DNA from: Comamonas sp.
Lineage (GTDB): Bacteria > Pseudomonadota > Gammaproteobacteria > Burkholderiales > Burkholderiaceae_C
Assembly: GCF_009360615.1 (NCBI RefSeq)
Contig: NZ_SPEY01000023.1
Coordinates: forward strand, 62,001 to 126,000
Direction of reading: 5' to 3'
DNA length: 64,000 bases
Part shown: positions 15,743-24,386 of the stretch, piece by piece
Position numbering within the stretch: the stretch's first letter is position 1
How the letters are laid out: each line of letters opens with the position of its first letter
Position numbers and translations under genes: made by a program
Notes under the pieces: generated by a model
What the model was told of the DNA's origin: nothing
The model's input: only the letters and a program-made list of their open reading frames with translations
Databases searched by the model: none

Positions 15743-17479
15743 ATGTCCAATTCCAACAAGCTCGTCAGCACCATCAATCCCGTGGGGGCTGCGCTCGATG
15801 TGCGCTCGGCCGATGAAATACACTGGTCCGATGCCAGTGACGTGGTGGTCGTCGGCTGGGGCGGCGCAGGGGCCAGTGCCGCCATCGAAGCCCGTGAGCA
15901 CGGAGCCGAAGTGCTGGTGATTGACCGTTTCAGCGGTGGCGGTGCCAGTGTGCTTTCCGGCGGTGTGGTGTACGCTGGCGGCGGCACCCGATACCAGAAG
16001 GAAGCTGGTTTCGAGGATTCGCCAGAGGCCATGGCGGCCTACCTCCGGCACGAGGTCAATGGCGTGGTCAGCGACGAAACACTGGCCCGCTTCAGCCGCG
16101 ATAGCGTGGACAACCTCAACTGGCTCGAGAAGCAGGGTGCCACATTTGCCTCCACCATGCCGGCGTACAAGACGTCCTATCCGGCCGATGGCATGTACCT
16201 GTACTACTCGGGCAACGAAGTGGTGCCGGCCTATGTCAACCCGCAGCTGGCCGGCAAGCCCGCGCCGCGCGGTCATCGCGTGGTCGCCAAGGGACAGTCG
16301 GGTGCGACGTTTTTCGCCGCGCTGCAAAAGTCCACGCTGGCGCACGGAGCCCGCACCTTGACGCAGGCCCGCGTCCAGCGCCTGGTGCGCGAGAGGGACA
16401 GCGGCCGTGTGCTGGGCGTGGAGGTGATGGTCTTGCCCCAGGGCGATCCGCGTACCGAGCGCCACAAGAAGCTGGACGTGCTGGTGGCCAAGTGGCGCCT
16501 GTACCAGGCTCCACGGGCCCAGGCTGGGCGCCGCGAAGCGGCGCAGATCGAAAGCGAGATCGGCGAGAGGCGCTATATCCGCGCTCGCAAGGCGGTGGTG
16601 CTGTCCACCGGTGGCTATATCTTCAATTCGGAGCTGCTGGATCGGCACGCACCGGCGTACAAGCCTGGCTGGCTGACCGGTGCGGCGGGCTGTGACGGCT
16701 CGGGTCTGCGCCTCGGGCTCTCCGTGGGAGGGGTGGCTCAGGATCTGAACAATATCTCGGCCTGGCGTTTCATCACGCCGCCATCGGTCTGGCCCAAGGG
16801 GCTGGTGGTCAACACCCGAGGCGAGCGGTTTTGCAACGAGCAGGTCTACGGTGCCAAGCTCGGCTACGAGATGATGGAAAAGCAGGGTGGCAAGGCCTGG
16901 CTCATCATTGATGGCAAGCTTCGCAGGCAGGCAGCCTGGCAGTGCCTGTTCGGAGGCCTGTGGGCCTTTCAGTCCATGCCCGCTTTGGCGCTGATGTACA
17001 AGGTCGCGATCAAGGGCCGATCGGTCGCCGATCTGGCCGGCAAGCTCCATATGGATGCAGCAGTCCTGCAGCGCCAGTTCGACAGCGCCAATGCCGCTGC
17101 ACGCGGCGAGATCGACGACCCGATGGGCAAGTCCCCTGACATGCGCCACGAGTTCAAGGCCGGTTCGCTGTTTGCCATCGATATCTCCATCCACCAGAAG
17201 ATGTTTCCGCTGGCCGTGCTGAGCCTGGGAGGTCTCAAGGTCAATGAGGCCAGCGGTGCGGTGATCGATGGCGCTGGGCGCGACATTCCCGGACTGTATG
17301 CCGCAGGGCGCACCGCCATTGGCGTGGCCTCCTCGCGCTATGTGAGCGGCCTGTCCCTGGCCGACTGCGTGTTCTCGGGCCGCCGTGCCGGCAAGGCGGC
17401 GGCGCTTGACGCGGACGAGCCCCTGGCCGGGCAGGCGGTGCAAGAGCCGGCACCCGCCGTGGAAAGCGTCAGTTCCTGA
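15743..17479 (+). CDS. tesI: 3-ketosteroid delta4(5alpha)-dehydrogenase (TesI)
   Basis: This 578-residue FAD protein belongs to the KstD/fumarate-reductase flavoprotein group but differs from TesH. The FAD motif is VVVGWGGAGASAAIEA, followed by GGGASVLSGGVVYAGGGT. The C-terminal part reads RYVSGLSLADCVFSGRRAG. The gene pair TesI-TesH in TA441 performs delta4(5alpha)- and delta1-desaturation of ring A. The second of two in-frame ATGs is chosen because AGGAGG ends 7 nt before it; the first ATG (15737) lies only one base after that site. Substrate assignment rests on synteny, since other ring dehydrogenases share the fold. Confidence 0.82.
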   Translation: MSNSNKLVSTINPVGAALDVRSADEIHWSDASDVVVVGWGGAGASAAIEAREHGAEVLVIDRFSGGGASVLSGGVVYAGGGTRYQKEAGFEDSPEAMAAYLRHEVNGVVSDETLARFSRDSVDNLNWLEKQGATFASTMPAYKTSYPADGMYLYYSGNEVVPAYVNPQLAGKPAPRGHRVVAKGQSGATFFAALQKSTLAHGARTLTQARVQRLVRERDSGRVLGVEVMVLPQGDPRTERHKKLDVLVAKWRLYQAPRAQAGRREAAQIESEIGERRYIRARKAVVLSTGGYIFNSELLDRHAPAYKPGWLTGAAGCDGSGLRLGLSVGGVAQDLNNISAWRFITPPSVWPKGLVVNTRGERFCNEQVYGAKLGYEMMEKQGGKAWLIIDGKLRRQAAWQCLFGGLWAFQSMPALALMYKVAIKGRSVADLAGKLHMDAAVLQRQFDSANAAARGEIDDPMGKSPDMRHEFKAGSLFAIDISIHQKMFPLAVLSLGGLKVNEASGAVIDGAGRDIPGLYAAGRTAIGVASSRYVSGLSLADCVFSGRRAGKAAALDADEPLAGQAVQEPAPAVESVSS

Positions 17480-17554
17480 CCCCTTGGATGGGGCTCTTGC
17501 ATCGGGACTCCGCCGCAAGATGGCACAGAGAGAGTGAGTAAGGGGTAAGAAGAA

Positions 17555-18622
17555 ATGAGCAGTGAAGCCATGACAACCGCACCGCGCTATCACCCGCTGC
17601 GCGTGCGCGCAGTGATTGACGAGACACACGATACCAAGTCCATCGTCTTTGAAGTTCCGGGGGAGCTGGCCGAGCAGTTCAGCTATCGGCCTGGCCAGTT
17701 TCTGACATTGCGTCTGCCCATCGAGGGGCGATACGTGCCTCGCTGCTATTCCATGTCCAGCGCGCCGGCGATTGACGATGCCTTGCGCGTGACCGTCAAG
17801 CGTGTGGAAAAGGGGCGGGGCTCCAACTGGGTGTGTGACCGGGTTCGGGTCGGAGACTCCATCGAGCTGATGCCTCCCTCGGGCCTTTTCTCGCCGCGCA
17901 ACCTGTCGCAGAACTTCCTGCTGCTGGCCGGTGGCAGCGGTATCACGCCGGTGTTCTCCATTCTGCGCAGCGTGCTCAAGCAGCATCAGGGCAGCGTGGT
18001 GCTGTTCTATGCCAACCGCGACGAGCGCTCGGTCATCTTCAGGAAGGATCTTCAGCAGCTTGCGGCCGAGTACCCGGATCGCCTGCAGGTCATTCACTGG
18101 CTGGACTCGGTGCAAGGTGCGCCCTCCCGGAAGCAGCTAGCGGCCTGGGCCACACCCTGGGTGGCCGATGCGGGCCAGGCGTTCATCTGCGGCCCGGGCC
18201 CCTTCATGGATGCCGCGCAGGCCGCATTGATCGACGCCGGGATGCCTGCCGATCAGGTGCATGTGGAGCGCTTTGTCTCGCTGCCCGACGAAGAGACCCT
18301 GCAGCAGCTTCAGGCGGCGGCAACTCCTGTGGAGGCCGCAGTCGGGGAAGCCGTGGTGAAGCTGCGCCTGGATGGAGAGGAGTACGAATTCCGCTGCAGG
18401 GGGACGGAGACCATTCTCGAGGCCGGATTGCGCGCCGGCATCAACGTACCGTACTCCTGCCAGGCCGGCATGTGCGCGTCCTGCATGTGCCAGGTGCAGG
18501 AAGGCAGCGTACAGCTGCGGCACAACGAAGTGCTGGATGCCAAGGACCTGTCCAAGAAATGGACGCTGGCCTGTCAGTCGGTGCCCACCAGTGAAACGCT
18601 GAGCGTCAGATTTCCGGAGTAA
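17555..18622 (+). CDS. Ketosteroid 9alpha-hydroxylase-type reductase (KshB-like, ORF17 of TA441)
   Basis: The 355-residue protein is a three-domain oxygenase reductase. It has an FAD domain with RCYS (63-66), an NAD(P)-binding domain with GGSGITP (126-132) and CGPGPFM (about 212-218), and a C-terminal plant-type [2Fe-2S] domain with Cys302, Cys307, Cys310 and Cys340. It would pass electrons from NADH to a Rieske oxygenase. In TA441 the gene at this position is needed for 9alpha-hydroxylation. The matching oxygenase component (KshA-like) is not in this window. The gene lies 75 nt after tesI and only 3 nt before scdA. Confidence 0.85.
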   Translation: MSSEAMTTAPRYHPLRVRAVIDETHDTKSIVFEVPGELAEQFSYRPGQFLTLRLPIEGRYVPRCYSMSSAPAIDDALRVTVKRVEKGRGSNWVCDRVRVGDSIELMPPSGLFSPRNLSQNFLLLAGGSGITPVFSILRSVLKQHQGSVVLFYANRDERSVIFRKDLQQLAAEYPDRLQVIHWLDSVQGAPSRKQLAAWATPWVADAGQAFICGPGPFMDAAQAALIDAGMPADQVHVERFVSLPDEETLQQLQAAATPVEAAVGEAVVKLRLDGEEYEFRCRGTETILEAGLRAGINVPYSCQAGMCASCMCQVQEGSVQLRHNEVLDAKDLSKKWTLACQSVPTSETLSVRFPE

Positions 18623-18625
18623 TTT

Positions 18626-20248
18626 ATGTCGAAACCCAACCAGAATGCGATGCCAGAGTCCTCGCTGACCTTGCCGGGCATGCTGGCCGATGTGGTCAGC
18701 CGCTTTGCCGATCGCGCGGCGATTGTCGAGCACGGCAAGTCCATCAGCTACGCCGAGCTTCAGCAGCTGAGCCGTCAGGCCGCACGGGCCCTGATGAGCC
18801 TTGGCGTGCAGGCCGGCGACCGTGTGGCGCTGTGGGCGCCGAATCTCGGCGAGTGGATCGTTGCCGCCTGCGGCGTGCATGCCGCAGGTGGCGTGCTGGT
18901 GCCCCTGAACACCCGCATGAAAGGTGCCGAGGCCGCGGATATCCTGGAGCGCAGCCGCGCCAGGGTGCTGGTATGCGTGGGGGACTTCCTGGGCAACTAC
19001 TACCCCGAGCTGCTGCAGGGCCTGCGTCCTTCCACCCTGGAGCAGGTGGTGGTGCTTGGCGACAAGGTGCTGCCCAGCGCAGACATGAGCTGGGCGCAGT
19101 TCATGGCCAGGGCCGAGGGCACGACCGTCCGGGCCCAGCAGGAGCGCGAAGCCCGGATCAGGCCGGACGACACGGCCGATCTGATGTTCACCTCCGGCAC
19201 CACGGGGCGTCCCAAGGGGGTGATGTGCGCTCACCGCCCGACGATTCTGGCGTTCAAGGCCTGGTCGCAGGTGGTCGGTCTGAGCGAAGGCAGCCGCTAC
19301 CTGATCGTCAATCCGTTCTTTCATACCTTTGGCTACAAGGCCGGCTGGGTGGCGGCCTTGCTGCAGGGCTCTACCGTCTATCCCGAGCAGGTGTTCGATG
19401 CCCAGGCCATCCTGCAGCGCATCCAGAGCGACCGCATCAGCTTCCTGCCCGGACCGCCGACATTGTTCCTGTCCATGCTGGCGCATCCCGGTCTCAGGGA
19501 TTTCGACCTGAGCTCGCTGAAGTCCTCGGTGACCGGCGCGTCCACCGTACCGCCCATTCTCATCAGGCGCATGCGCGAGGAACTGGGCATCCAGAATGTC
19601 ACGACCGCCTACGGCCTGACAGAGTGCGGCGGTTGCGCCACGCTGTGCGAGCCCACCGACAATGTGGAAACCGTGGCCCATACCTGCGGCAAGGCCCTGC
19701 CCGGGACCGAGGTGCGCTGCGTCAACGAACAGGGGCAGCCCGTGGCCCCCGGCGAGGCGGGCGAGGTGTTGCTGCGCGGCTATCACATCATGCAGGGCTA
19801 CTTCGAGGACGAGCAGGCGACGGCCGAGACCATCGATGCCGATGGCTGGCTGCATACCGGCGATGTAGGCGTGCTTGACGAGCGCGGTTATCTGCGCATC
19901 ACCGATCGCCTCAAAGACATGTTCATCGTGGGCGGATTCAATTGCTACCCGGCCGAGATCGAACGCATGCTCTCCAACCACCCCGAGGTGGCGCAGGTCG
20001 CCGTGGTCGGCGTGGCCGACGAGCGCATGGGCGAGGTCGGCTGTGCCTGCGTGGTGACACGCCATGGCATCACGCTGGACAAGGAGGCCTTCACCGCCTG
20101 GTGCCGCGCGAATATGGCGAACTACAAGGTGCCGCGCTTTGTGTTGCAGATGGACGGTCTGCCCGTCAATGCCTCCAACAAGGTGCAAAAGCGCGATCTG
20201 CTGCAGATCGTCAAGAGCAGGCTCGCAGCTGCTTCACAGCCGGTCTGA
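18626..20248 (+). CDS. scdA: Steroid C/D-ring acid CoA ligase (ScdA, ORF18 of TA441)
   Basis: The 540-residue protein is an AMP-forming acyl-CoA synthetase. It has the P-loop [10 protein letters not shown] (about 189-198), the [11 protein letters not shown] motif (about 410) and the C-terminal catalytic-lysine region [10 protein letters not shown]. By position it corresponds to ScdA, which activates 9,17-dioxo-hexanorandrostan-5-oic acid, the TesD product that keeps rings C and D. It is the last gene of the plus-strand steroid operon and stops about 100 nt before tRNA-Gly. Substrate specificity cannot be read from the motifs alone. Confidence 0.82.
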   Translation: MSKPNQNAMPESSLTLPGMLADVVSRFADRAAIVEHGKSISYAELQQLSRQAARALMSLGVQAGDRVALWAPNLGEWIVAACGVHAAGGVLVPLNTRMKGAEAADILERSRARVLVCVGDFLGNYYPELLQGLRPSTLEQVVVLGDKVLPSADMSWAQFMARAEGTTVRAQQEREARIRPDDTADLMFTSGTTGRPKGVMCAHRPTILAFKAWSQVVGLSEGSRYLIVNPFFHTFGYKAGWVAALLQGSTVYPEQVFDAQAILQRIQSDRISFLPGPPTLFLSMLAHPGLRDFDLSSLKSSVTGASTVPPILIRRMREELGIQNVTTAYGLTECGGCATLCEPTDNVETVAHTCGKALPGTEVRCVNEQGQPVAPGEAGEVLLRGYHIMQGYFEDEQATAETIDADGWLHTGDVGVLDERGYLRITDRLKDMFIVGGFNCYPAEIERMLSNHPEVAQVAVVGVADERMGEVGCACVVTRHGITLDKEAFTAWCRANMANYKVPRFVLQMDGLPVNASNKVQKRDLLQIVKSRLAAASQPV

Positions 20249-20277
20249 GCCAGTGCATCCCCAAAAGCCGCGTGCTT

Positions 20278-20310
20278 TTCGCAAAGCGACTGAAAATCGT
20301 GGCTATAATT
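20278..20310 (+). promoter_or_regulatory. Promoter of the tRNA-Gly gene
   Basis: A perfect TATAAT (20304-20309) lies 38 nt ahead of the tRNA-Gly gene. The -35 region about 17 nt upstream (around TTCGCAAAGC) is only weakly conserved. Confidence 0.6.
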
Positions 20311-20347
20311 CAAGGCTGCTCTGTAAGGCGAACGGCTTTTCAGAAAT

Positions 20348-20423
20348 GCGGGAATAGCTCAGTTGGTAGAGCGATACCTTGCCAAGGTATAGGTCGACGG
20401 TTCGAACCCGTTTTCCCGCTCCA
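20348..20423 (+). tRNA. tRNA-Gly (anticodon GCC)
   Basis: The 76-nt sequence folds as a full cloverleaf. GCGGGAA pairs with TTCCCGC in the acceptor stem, the D-loop region is AGCTCAGTTGGTAGAG, the anticodon stem ATACC/GGTAT encloses TTGCCAA with anticodon GCC at 20381-20383, and the T-arm contains GGTTCGAACCC. CCA is encoded. Confidence 0.97.
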
Positions 20424-20430
20424 GATTTTG

Positions 20431-20459
20431 AAAAGGGAAGCAAAAGCTTCCCTTTTTTA
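20431..20459 (+). terminator. Terminator after tRNA-Gly
   Basis: AAAAGGGAAGC and GCTTCCCTTTT form an 11-bp stem around an AAAA loop, ending in a six-T run. It starts 8 nt after the tRNA. Confidence 0.9.
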
Positions 20460-20523
20460 TTGCGTTGGTCGCCTGGCTGATGCAATACTTCTCCCTGGTG
20501 CCCTGCGCCAGGTGGTGAAGCGG

Positions 20524-20612
20524 GCCTCGATGGTGAAATTGGTAGACACTGCAGACTTAAAATCTGCCGCTTCTAACGAAGCGTGCCGGTTCGATTCCGG
20601 CTCGAGGCACCA
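20524..20612 (+). tRNA. tRNA-Leu (anticodon TAA)
   Basis: The 89-nt sequence has acceptor stem GCCTCGA/TCGAGGC, anticodon stem GCAGA/TCTGC with loop CTTAAAA (anticodon TAA at 20558-20560), a long variable arm as in class II tRNAs, a T-arm with GGTTCGATTCC, and encoded ACCA. Confidence 0.96.
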
Positions 20613-20620
20613 GAATTGAA

Positions 20621-20654
20621 AAGCCTGCTATTTTTTGTGTAGCGGGCTTTTTTA
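20621..20654 (+). terminator. Terminator after tRNA-Leu
   Basis: AAGCCTGCTA pairs with TAGCGGGCTT (one wobble) around a TTTTTTGTG loop and runs into a T stretch. Confidence 0.85.
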
Positions 20655-20837
20655 TTTGTGGATGGATGGCCGCGGCCGCCCGCAGTCTTGCCGAAGGTGG
20701 GAAAATCAAGGGTAGTGATGCTGTAGGGCACTGCGATGTCGGGCTTTGGTCAAGGCACTTGGAAAAGCCCCGGCTTCGATGCAATATGGCTTGCAGTTCT
20801 GTCATGCTGGCGGAGCCTGCACTCCCAGAGAGAAAAG

Positions 20838-21467
20838 ATGTCTAGTTACAACGCTGCTTTTGAAATTCATGTCCACGGTCAGGTTCTGCTCCGTGCCGAC
20901 GTCACGTATGAGCAGCTGCAAGATGCATTGCGTCCCTTGTGGGCCTATGCCGGCGCGCGCTCATTGACGGATGGCGAGGGAAGTCTTTACGAAGAAGAGC
21001 CCGGCATCCAGTTCGACGCCAAAGAACATCTGTTGCAGATGTGCTGGACCGTGCGCGGCGATGATGACTTCCGTCAGGCTCTGGACGATATGTGCATGGG
21101 CCTGAACGAGCTGGCCGAGCAGGGCTCGCCGATCGAAGTGACCTTCTACGACACCGAGTTCGACGAGGAAGAGGCTCCTGCCGAGGCCCAGAGCCGCGAT
21201 GACTTCCTGATGCTGTTTGTGGGCCCCAATCCTGCCGCCATCATGCAGGTGCAGCGCGATCTGCTGGTGCAGGACGTCATCAACATGATGGAGCGCCACT
21301 TCGACGGTGCCGAGCTTGGTGGTGTGGTACAGGAGATCGACAAGCTGTTCTCGCAGCGTTTCGAGGCCCTGGTCAGCTCGCTGGAGCTGGGCAAGCCGCC
21401 GCGTGGCGGATCGGGCGGCTCGGCCTCCGGTCATGGCGGCAATCGCCGTCCTCGCCATCTGCATTGA
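20838..21467 (+). CDS. Conserved acidic protein, DUF6806-like
   Basis: The 209-residue protein starts MSSYNAAFEIHVHG and has acidic centres (FDEEEAPAEA) and a Gly/Ser/His-rich tail (about 188-209). It has no signal peptide or membrane segment, so it is probably cytoplasmic. It resembles a conserved betaproteobacterial family that I recall as DUF6806; the name needs a database check. The function is unknown. The start is chosen at the ATG preceded by a purine-rich GAGAGA; a longer in-frame opening upstream has no such support. Confidence 0.75.
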   Translation: MSSYNAAFEIHVHGQVLLRADVTYEQLQDALRPLWAYAGARSLTDGEGSLYEEEPGIQFDAKEHLLQMCWTVRGDDDFRQALDDMCMGLNELAEQGSPIEVTFYDTEFDEEEAPAEAQSRDDFLMLFVGPNPAAIMQVQRDLLVQDVINMMERHFDGAELGGVVQEIDKLFSQRFEALVSSLELGKPPRGGSGGSASGHGGNRRPRHLH

Positions 21468-21540
21468 TTCTTCGATCCTTCGCCGTCAAAGCCCTCTGTG
21501 CTGCAGTCCCGGGACTGTGACAGAGGGTTTGTCTTTTGCC

Positions 21541-22146
21541 ATGAAGCCCATTCCCACACCCAAGTATTCGGGCGCCGTCACACAGCAGCTTCGCAAGGAC
21601 AGGGCTGCGCGTGTCGGCATGGGCGAAGCAGGGGCGCCCCCGGCCTTGCCCTATCTCTCGGGCTACGCGCCATCGCTGCAGAACCAGGTGCGCGACTGGC
21701 TGCTGGCCGGCAAGGCCGGCGACTGGCTGCTGCGCAAATATCCGCAGGCCCACGCGGTGCGCACGGACAGGGCGCTCTATGACTATGTCGATGCACTCAA
21801 GGCCCGGTATCTGCGCAACGCCGGCCAGTTGCACAAAGTGGCCTACGACAGCAGGATTCATGTGGTGCGCAATGCCCTGGGGTTGCACACCAGGCGTGCG
21901 ATTGCGCATGGCAGCCGGCTCAATGCGCGGCACGAAATTCATGTGGCGGCCATGTTCAAACAGGCGCCCGATGCCTTTCTGCGCATGATCTGTGTGCATG
22001 AACTGGCCCACCTCCGCATCATGGACCACGACAAGGCCTTTTATCAGTTATGCGTGCATATGGAGGCTGATTACCACCAGCTGGAGTTCGATGTGCGCTT
22101 TTACCTCAGCTATCTGGATCAGGGCGGGCAAGCGCTGTGGGCCTGA
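21541..22146 (+). CDS. YgjP-like (M48/SprT-type) metallopeptidase domain protein
   Basis: The 201-residue protein carries the zinc motif HELAH in CVHELAHLRIMDHDKAFYQL (about 155-174). A downstream acidic residue in HMEADYHQLE may complete the site. This is the YgjP/WLM/SprT-type gluzincin arrangement. The N-terminal half shows no clear domain. A function in protein quality control or DNA-protein crosslink repair is known for some relatives but cannot be inferred here. The gene converges on murI with only 7 nt between stops. Confidence 0.7.
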   Translation: MKPIPTPKYSGAVTQQLRKDRAARVGMGEAGAPPALPYLSGYAPSLQNQVRDWLLAGKAGDWLLRKYPQAHAVRTDRALYDYVDALKARYLRNAGQLHKVAYDSRIHVVRNALGLHTRRAIAHGSRLNARHEIHVAAMFKQAPDAFLRMICVHELAHLRIMDHDKAFYQLCVHMEADYHQLEFDVRFYLSYLDQGGQALWA

Positions 22147-22153
22147 CAGGGGG

Positions 22154-23050
22154 TCAGGCGGGGGTTGCCGCAGAACTTTCCGAGCGCACGTTCACGGCCT
22201 GACTGCAATGGGCGGGCAGTTGCAGCCAGCGTTGGGCGGCGGCTTGCAACGCACTCAGGCGGCCGGTTGTCATGAGCTGGATCTGCTCGGCCCGTGCCAG
22301 CTGTGGCGCGTCCCCGGATTCGGGGGTCAGCAGCTTGCGCTGCTCCAGCATGCGTCGGGTCTGGCGCGCGACGGGAGCGCCGGTGTCCAGGAACTGGATA
22401 TCGGGTCCCAGCAGAGCGCGCAGGTCATCCTTGACGAACACGTAATGCGTGCAACCCAGCACCAGCGTATCCATCTGTCCGGTTTTATGGCCGAAACTGC
22501 CCAGGGCGCTTGTGTATTTTCTGCACAGTGCCCGGATCTCCGTAGCGCTTGCCTGCGCAGGCAACGCTTGTTCGGTGCTTTGCTCGATGGCCCTGGCCAG
22601 ACCATCGCAGGCCTGCAGATGAAACTCGGTGTGCAGGCCATGCTCCGAAACCAGACGGGCCACGCGCTGACTGGAGACGGTACCCCGGGTGGCCATCACG
22701 CCCACATGGCGCGTCTGGCTGGAAAAAGAGGCCGGCTTGATGGCGGGTTCCACGCCGATGACAGGCAACTGCGGCATGCGCTCGCGCATCAGCTCCACGG
22801 CCGCCGCCGTGGCAGTGTTGCAGGCAATCACCAGAATCTTGATGTCGTGCTGCTGCAACAGATAATGCGCAATGGCCAGGCTGCGCTCCTGTACAAACGC
22901 GTCCCCCCTGGCGTCTCCGTAGGGAGCATTGCCGCTGTCGGCCAGATAGACGAACCGCTCGTGAGGCAGCTCATGGCGCAATGCCTGTAGCACGCTGAGG
23001 CCACCCACACCGCTATCAAAAATACCGATGGGGGAGTGAGGAGTGGGCAT
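22154..23050 (-). CDS. murI: Glutamate racemase
   Basis: The 298-residue protein has IGIFDSGVGGLSVL at its N-terminus and the two catalytic cysteine motifs IACNTATA (about 81-88) and LGCTHY (about 198-203) of glutamate racemases. It interconverts L- and D-glutamate for peptidoglycan synthesis in the cytoplasm. The start at MPTPHSPIG is chosen because it lies just before the conserved opening strand. A longer in-frame extension of 50 residues looks unlike protein. Confidence 0.92.
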   Translation of the reverse strand: MPTPHSPIGIFDSGVGGLSVLQALRHELPHERFVYLADSGNAPYGDARGDAFVQERSLAIAHYLLQQHDIKILVIACNTATAAAVELMRERMPQLPVIGVEPAIKPASFSSQTRHVGVMATRGTVSSQRVARLVSEHGLHTEFHLQACDGLARAIEQSTEQALPAQASATEIRALCRKYTSALGSFGHKTGQMDTLVLGCTHYVFVKDDLRALLGPDIQFLDTGAPVARQTRRMLEQRKLLTPESGDAPQLARAEQIQLMTTGRLSALQAAAQRWLQLPAHCSQAVNVRSESSAATPA

Positions 23051-23138
23051 GTTGCAAAGAGGGTGAGTGCAGGCAATGATGCGCCCGCAAGTATGCGCCG
23101 ATTTGCACTTGTGTGGCGCGTTCAGGGGATTGGGGAGA

Positions 23139-23678
23139 TCACCCGTCGCGGTCGTCGCGGGCTGCGGGCAGGCCGCAGACCGGGCAGAAGGCGTCGTCAT
23201 GGCCGATCTCGTGACCGCCAGGACAATGGCGGACAGACGTCATGGTGGACGGGTTCGAGCGCGAGAAGAAGATGCAGAACGCCATGCCGTAGAAGAGCAT
23301 CCAGTGGCCGGAGAAGAGGCGCATGCCGTGCTGCGACTCCGCCATGCCGCTGCCGATGCCCAGGAAGAAGTTGACAATGGCGTATGCAAAGAGTCCATAA
23401 GCGCTGTTGCGCATCCAGGCGGGACAGCCTGCGAGCACCTTCCTCCACGAAAAATGAAGGCGGTTGCCATTGTTGATGCGCTGGGCGATCAGCGCCGCAG
23501 GCATCCAGACGGCAAAAATCCCGAGACTCATCACGCTGGTGAACAGTCCTAAAGCATCTTGAGGTAAATGCATTTCTATTGCATCGATCTGCCCTGCAAG
23601 TGCCGCCAGGTGCGTGATTGCGCTGAGTACAAAACCCATGCCTGAGATCAGCATCAGTGGCAGCAGAAGATATTGCAT
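23139..23678 (-). CDS. Membrane protein with C-terminal zinc ribbon, unknown
   Basis: The 179-residue protein has about four hydrophobic helices (near 3-20, 42-62, 95-115 and 125-145). It ends in a cytoplasmic-looking tail with a C-x8-H-x5-C-x2-C type cluster (HCPGGHEIGHDDAFCPVC), suggestive of a zinc ribbon. I do not recognise the family. An alternative start at 23780 would add 34 polar residues and overlap the upstream gene by 11 nt. The shorter form begins directly at a membrane helix and is preferred, though neither start has a strong ribosome site. It probably forms an operon with the upstream membrane protein gene. Confidence 0.6.
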   Translation of the reverse strand: MQYLLLPLMLISGMGFVLSAITHLAALAGQIDAIEMHLPQDALGLFTSVMSLGIFAVWMPAALIAQRINNGNRLHFSWRKVLAGCPAWMRNSAYGLFAYAIVNFFLGIGSGMAESQHGMRLFSGHWMLFYGMAFCIFFSRSNPSTMTSVRHCPGGHEIGHDDAFCPVCGLPAARDDRDG

Positions 23679-23769
23679 GGTGAAAGAAAAATAGAAAACG
23701 GAGCTGGTAGCGCCTGTTTGATGTGGGTTTCGCCCTAAAAGCAGGCATCTTTTTATTGTGGCACGGCGA

Positions 23770-24360
23770 TCAGTGCTCATCTTTTTGCTGTGGTGTGGTC
23801 AGGCGAACGCTCTCCACCCAGCTGCCGAAGTAGCCCTGGCGCAGGGATAGCCGGGCGGGCAAGGGTGTCGATGGCAGGTGCTCGTAGCCCTCTTGGTCCA
23901 TGCAGAACTCGAAGAACAGGTAATCGACTTCGCGTAGCTTGAGCTGATAGCGGCAGGCGTGACGGCCCGAGCCCCGCTTTTTCTCGGCAAGTGTCTGCAT
24001 GCTGGCATGGCTCCCCGTTGCTGCCGTGTAGGCCATGGGCAGGGTGGCCGCCAGATTGAACCAGAGCATCAGCGTGACGAAGGCGCTGCAGAACAGGGCC
24101 ATCAGCCAGCGCCTGGCACGACCGTAGCCGGGCCACGGGCCTGCCGGCTGCCAGTGCCCCATTTCATGCAACTGCCGGAGCCAGATGCCGGCGCCAGCGG
24201 TGAGCGCCAGAGCCAGATACAGCGCGGTCTGCTGCCAGTGCACCGTCGGTATGAAGCTGCGCCAGAAGATCGGGGCGAGCGCGCCCGTCATCACCGTCAT
24301 GAAGATGGTGATCAGCCATTTCTGCGCAGTGGAGGTCCCAGGTGTCCAGAGCCAGTGCAT
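23770..24360 (-). CDS. Membrane protein, unknown function
   Basis: The 196-residue protein has three probable transmembrane helices (near 14-34, 45-60 and 85-110). A soluble C-terminal domain (about 112-196) carries CRYQLKLREVDYLFFEFCMDQEGYE and two Cys pairs. No known family was recognised. It is probably co-transcribed with the downstream zinc-ribbon membrane protein. The upstream GNAT gene ends 26 nt before it on the same strand. Confidence 0.6.
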   Translation of the reverse strand: MHWLWTPGTSTAQKWLITIFMTVMTGALAPIFWRSFIPTVHWQQTALYLALALTAGAGIWLRQLHEMGHWQPAGPWPGYGRARRWLMALFCSAFVTLMLWFNLAATLPMAYTAATGSHASMQTLAEKKRGSGRHACRYQLKLREVDYLFFEFCMDQEGYEHLPSTPLPARLSLRQGYFGSWVESVRLTTPQQKDEH

Positions 24361-24386
24361 GCTTGCCTCGTCTGCCGGCGCTGAGC

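Noticed and set aside
13898-18115. A very long open frame (about 1,400 codons) on the minus strand under tesA2-tesH-tesI-ORF17
   Set aside because: It is antisense to four well-supported genes with catalytic motifs. The translation is rich in His, Gly, Gln and Arg with no domain pattern, as expected from the complement of GC-rich codons.
18137-20188. Long minus-strand open frame under scdA
   Set aside because: It is antisense to a clear AMP-forming ligase, with low-complexity translation and no ribosome site.
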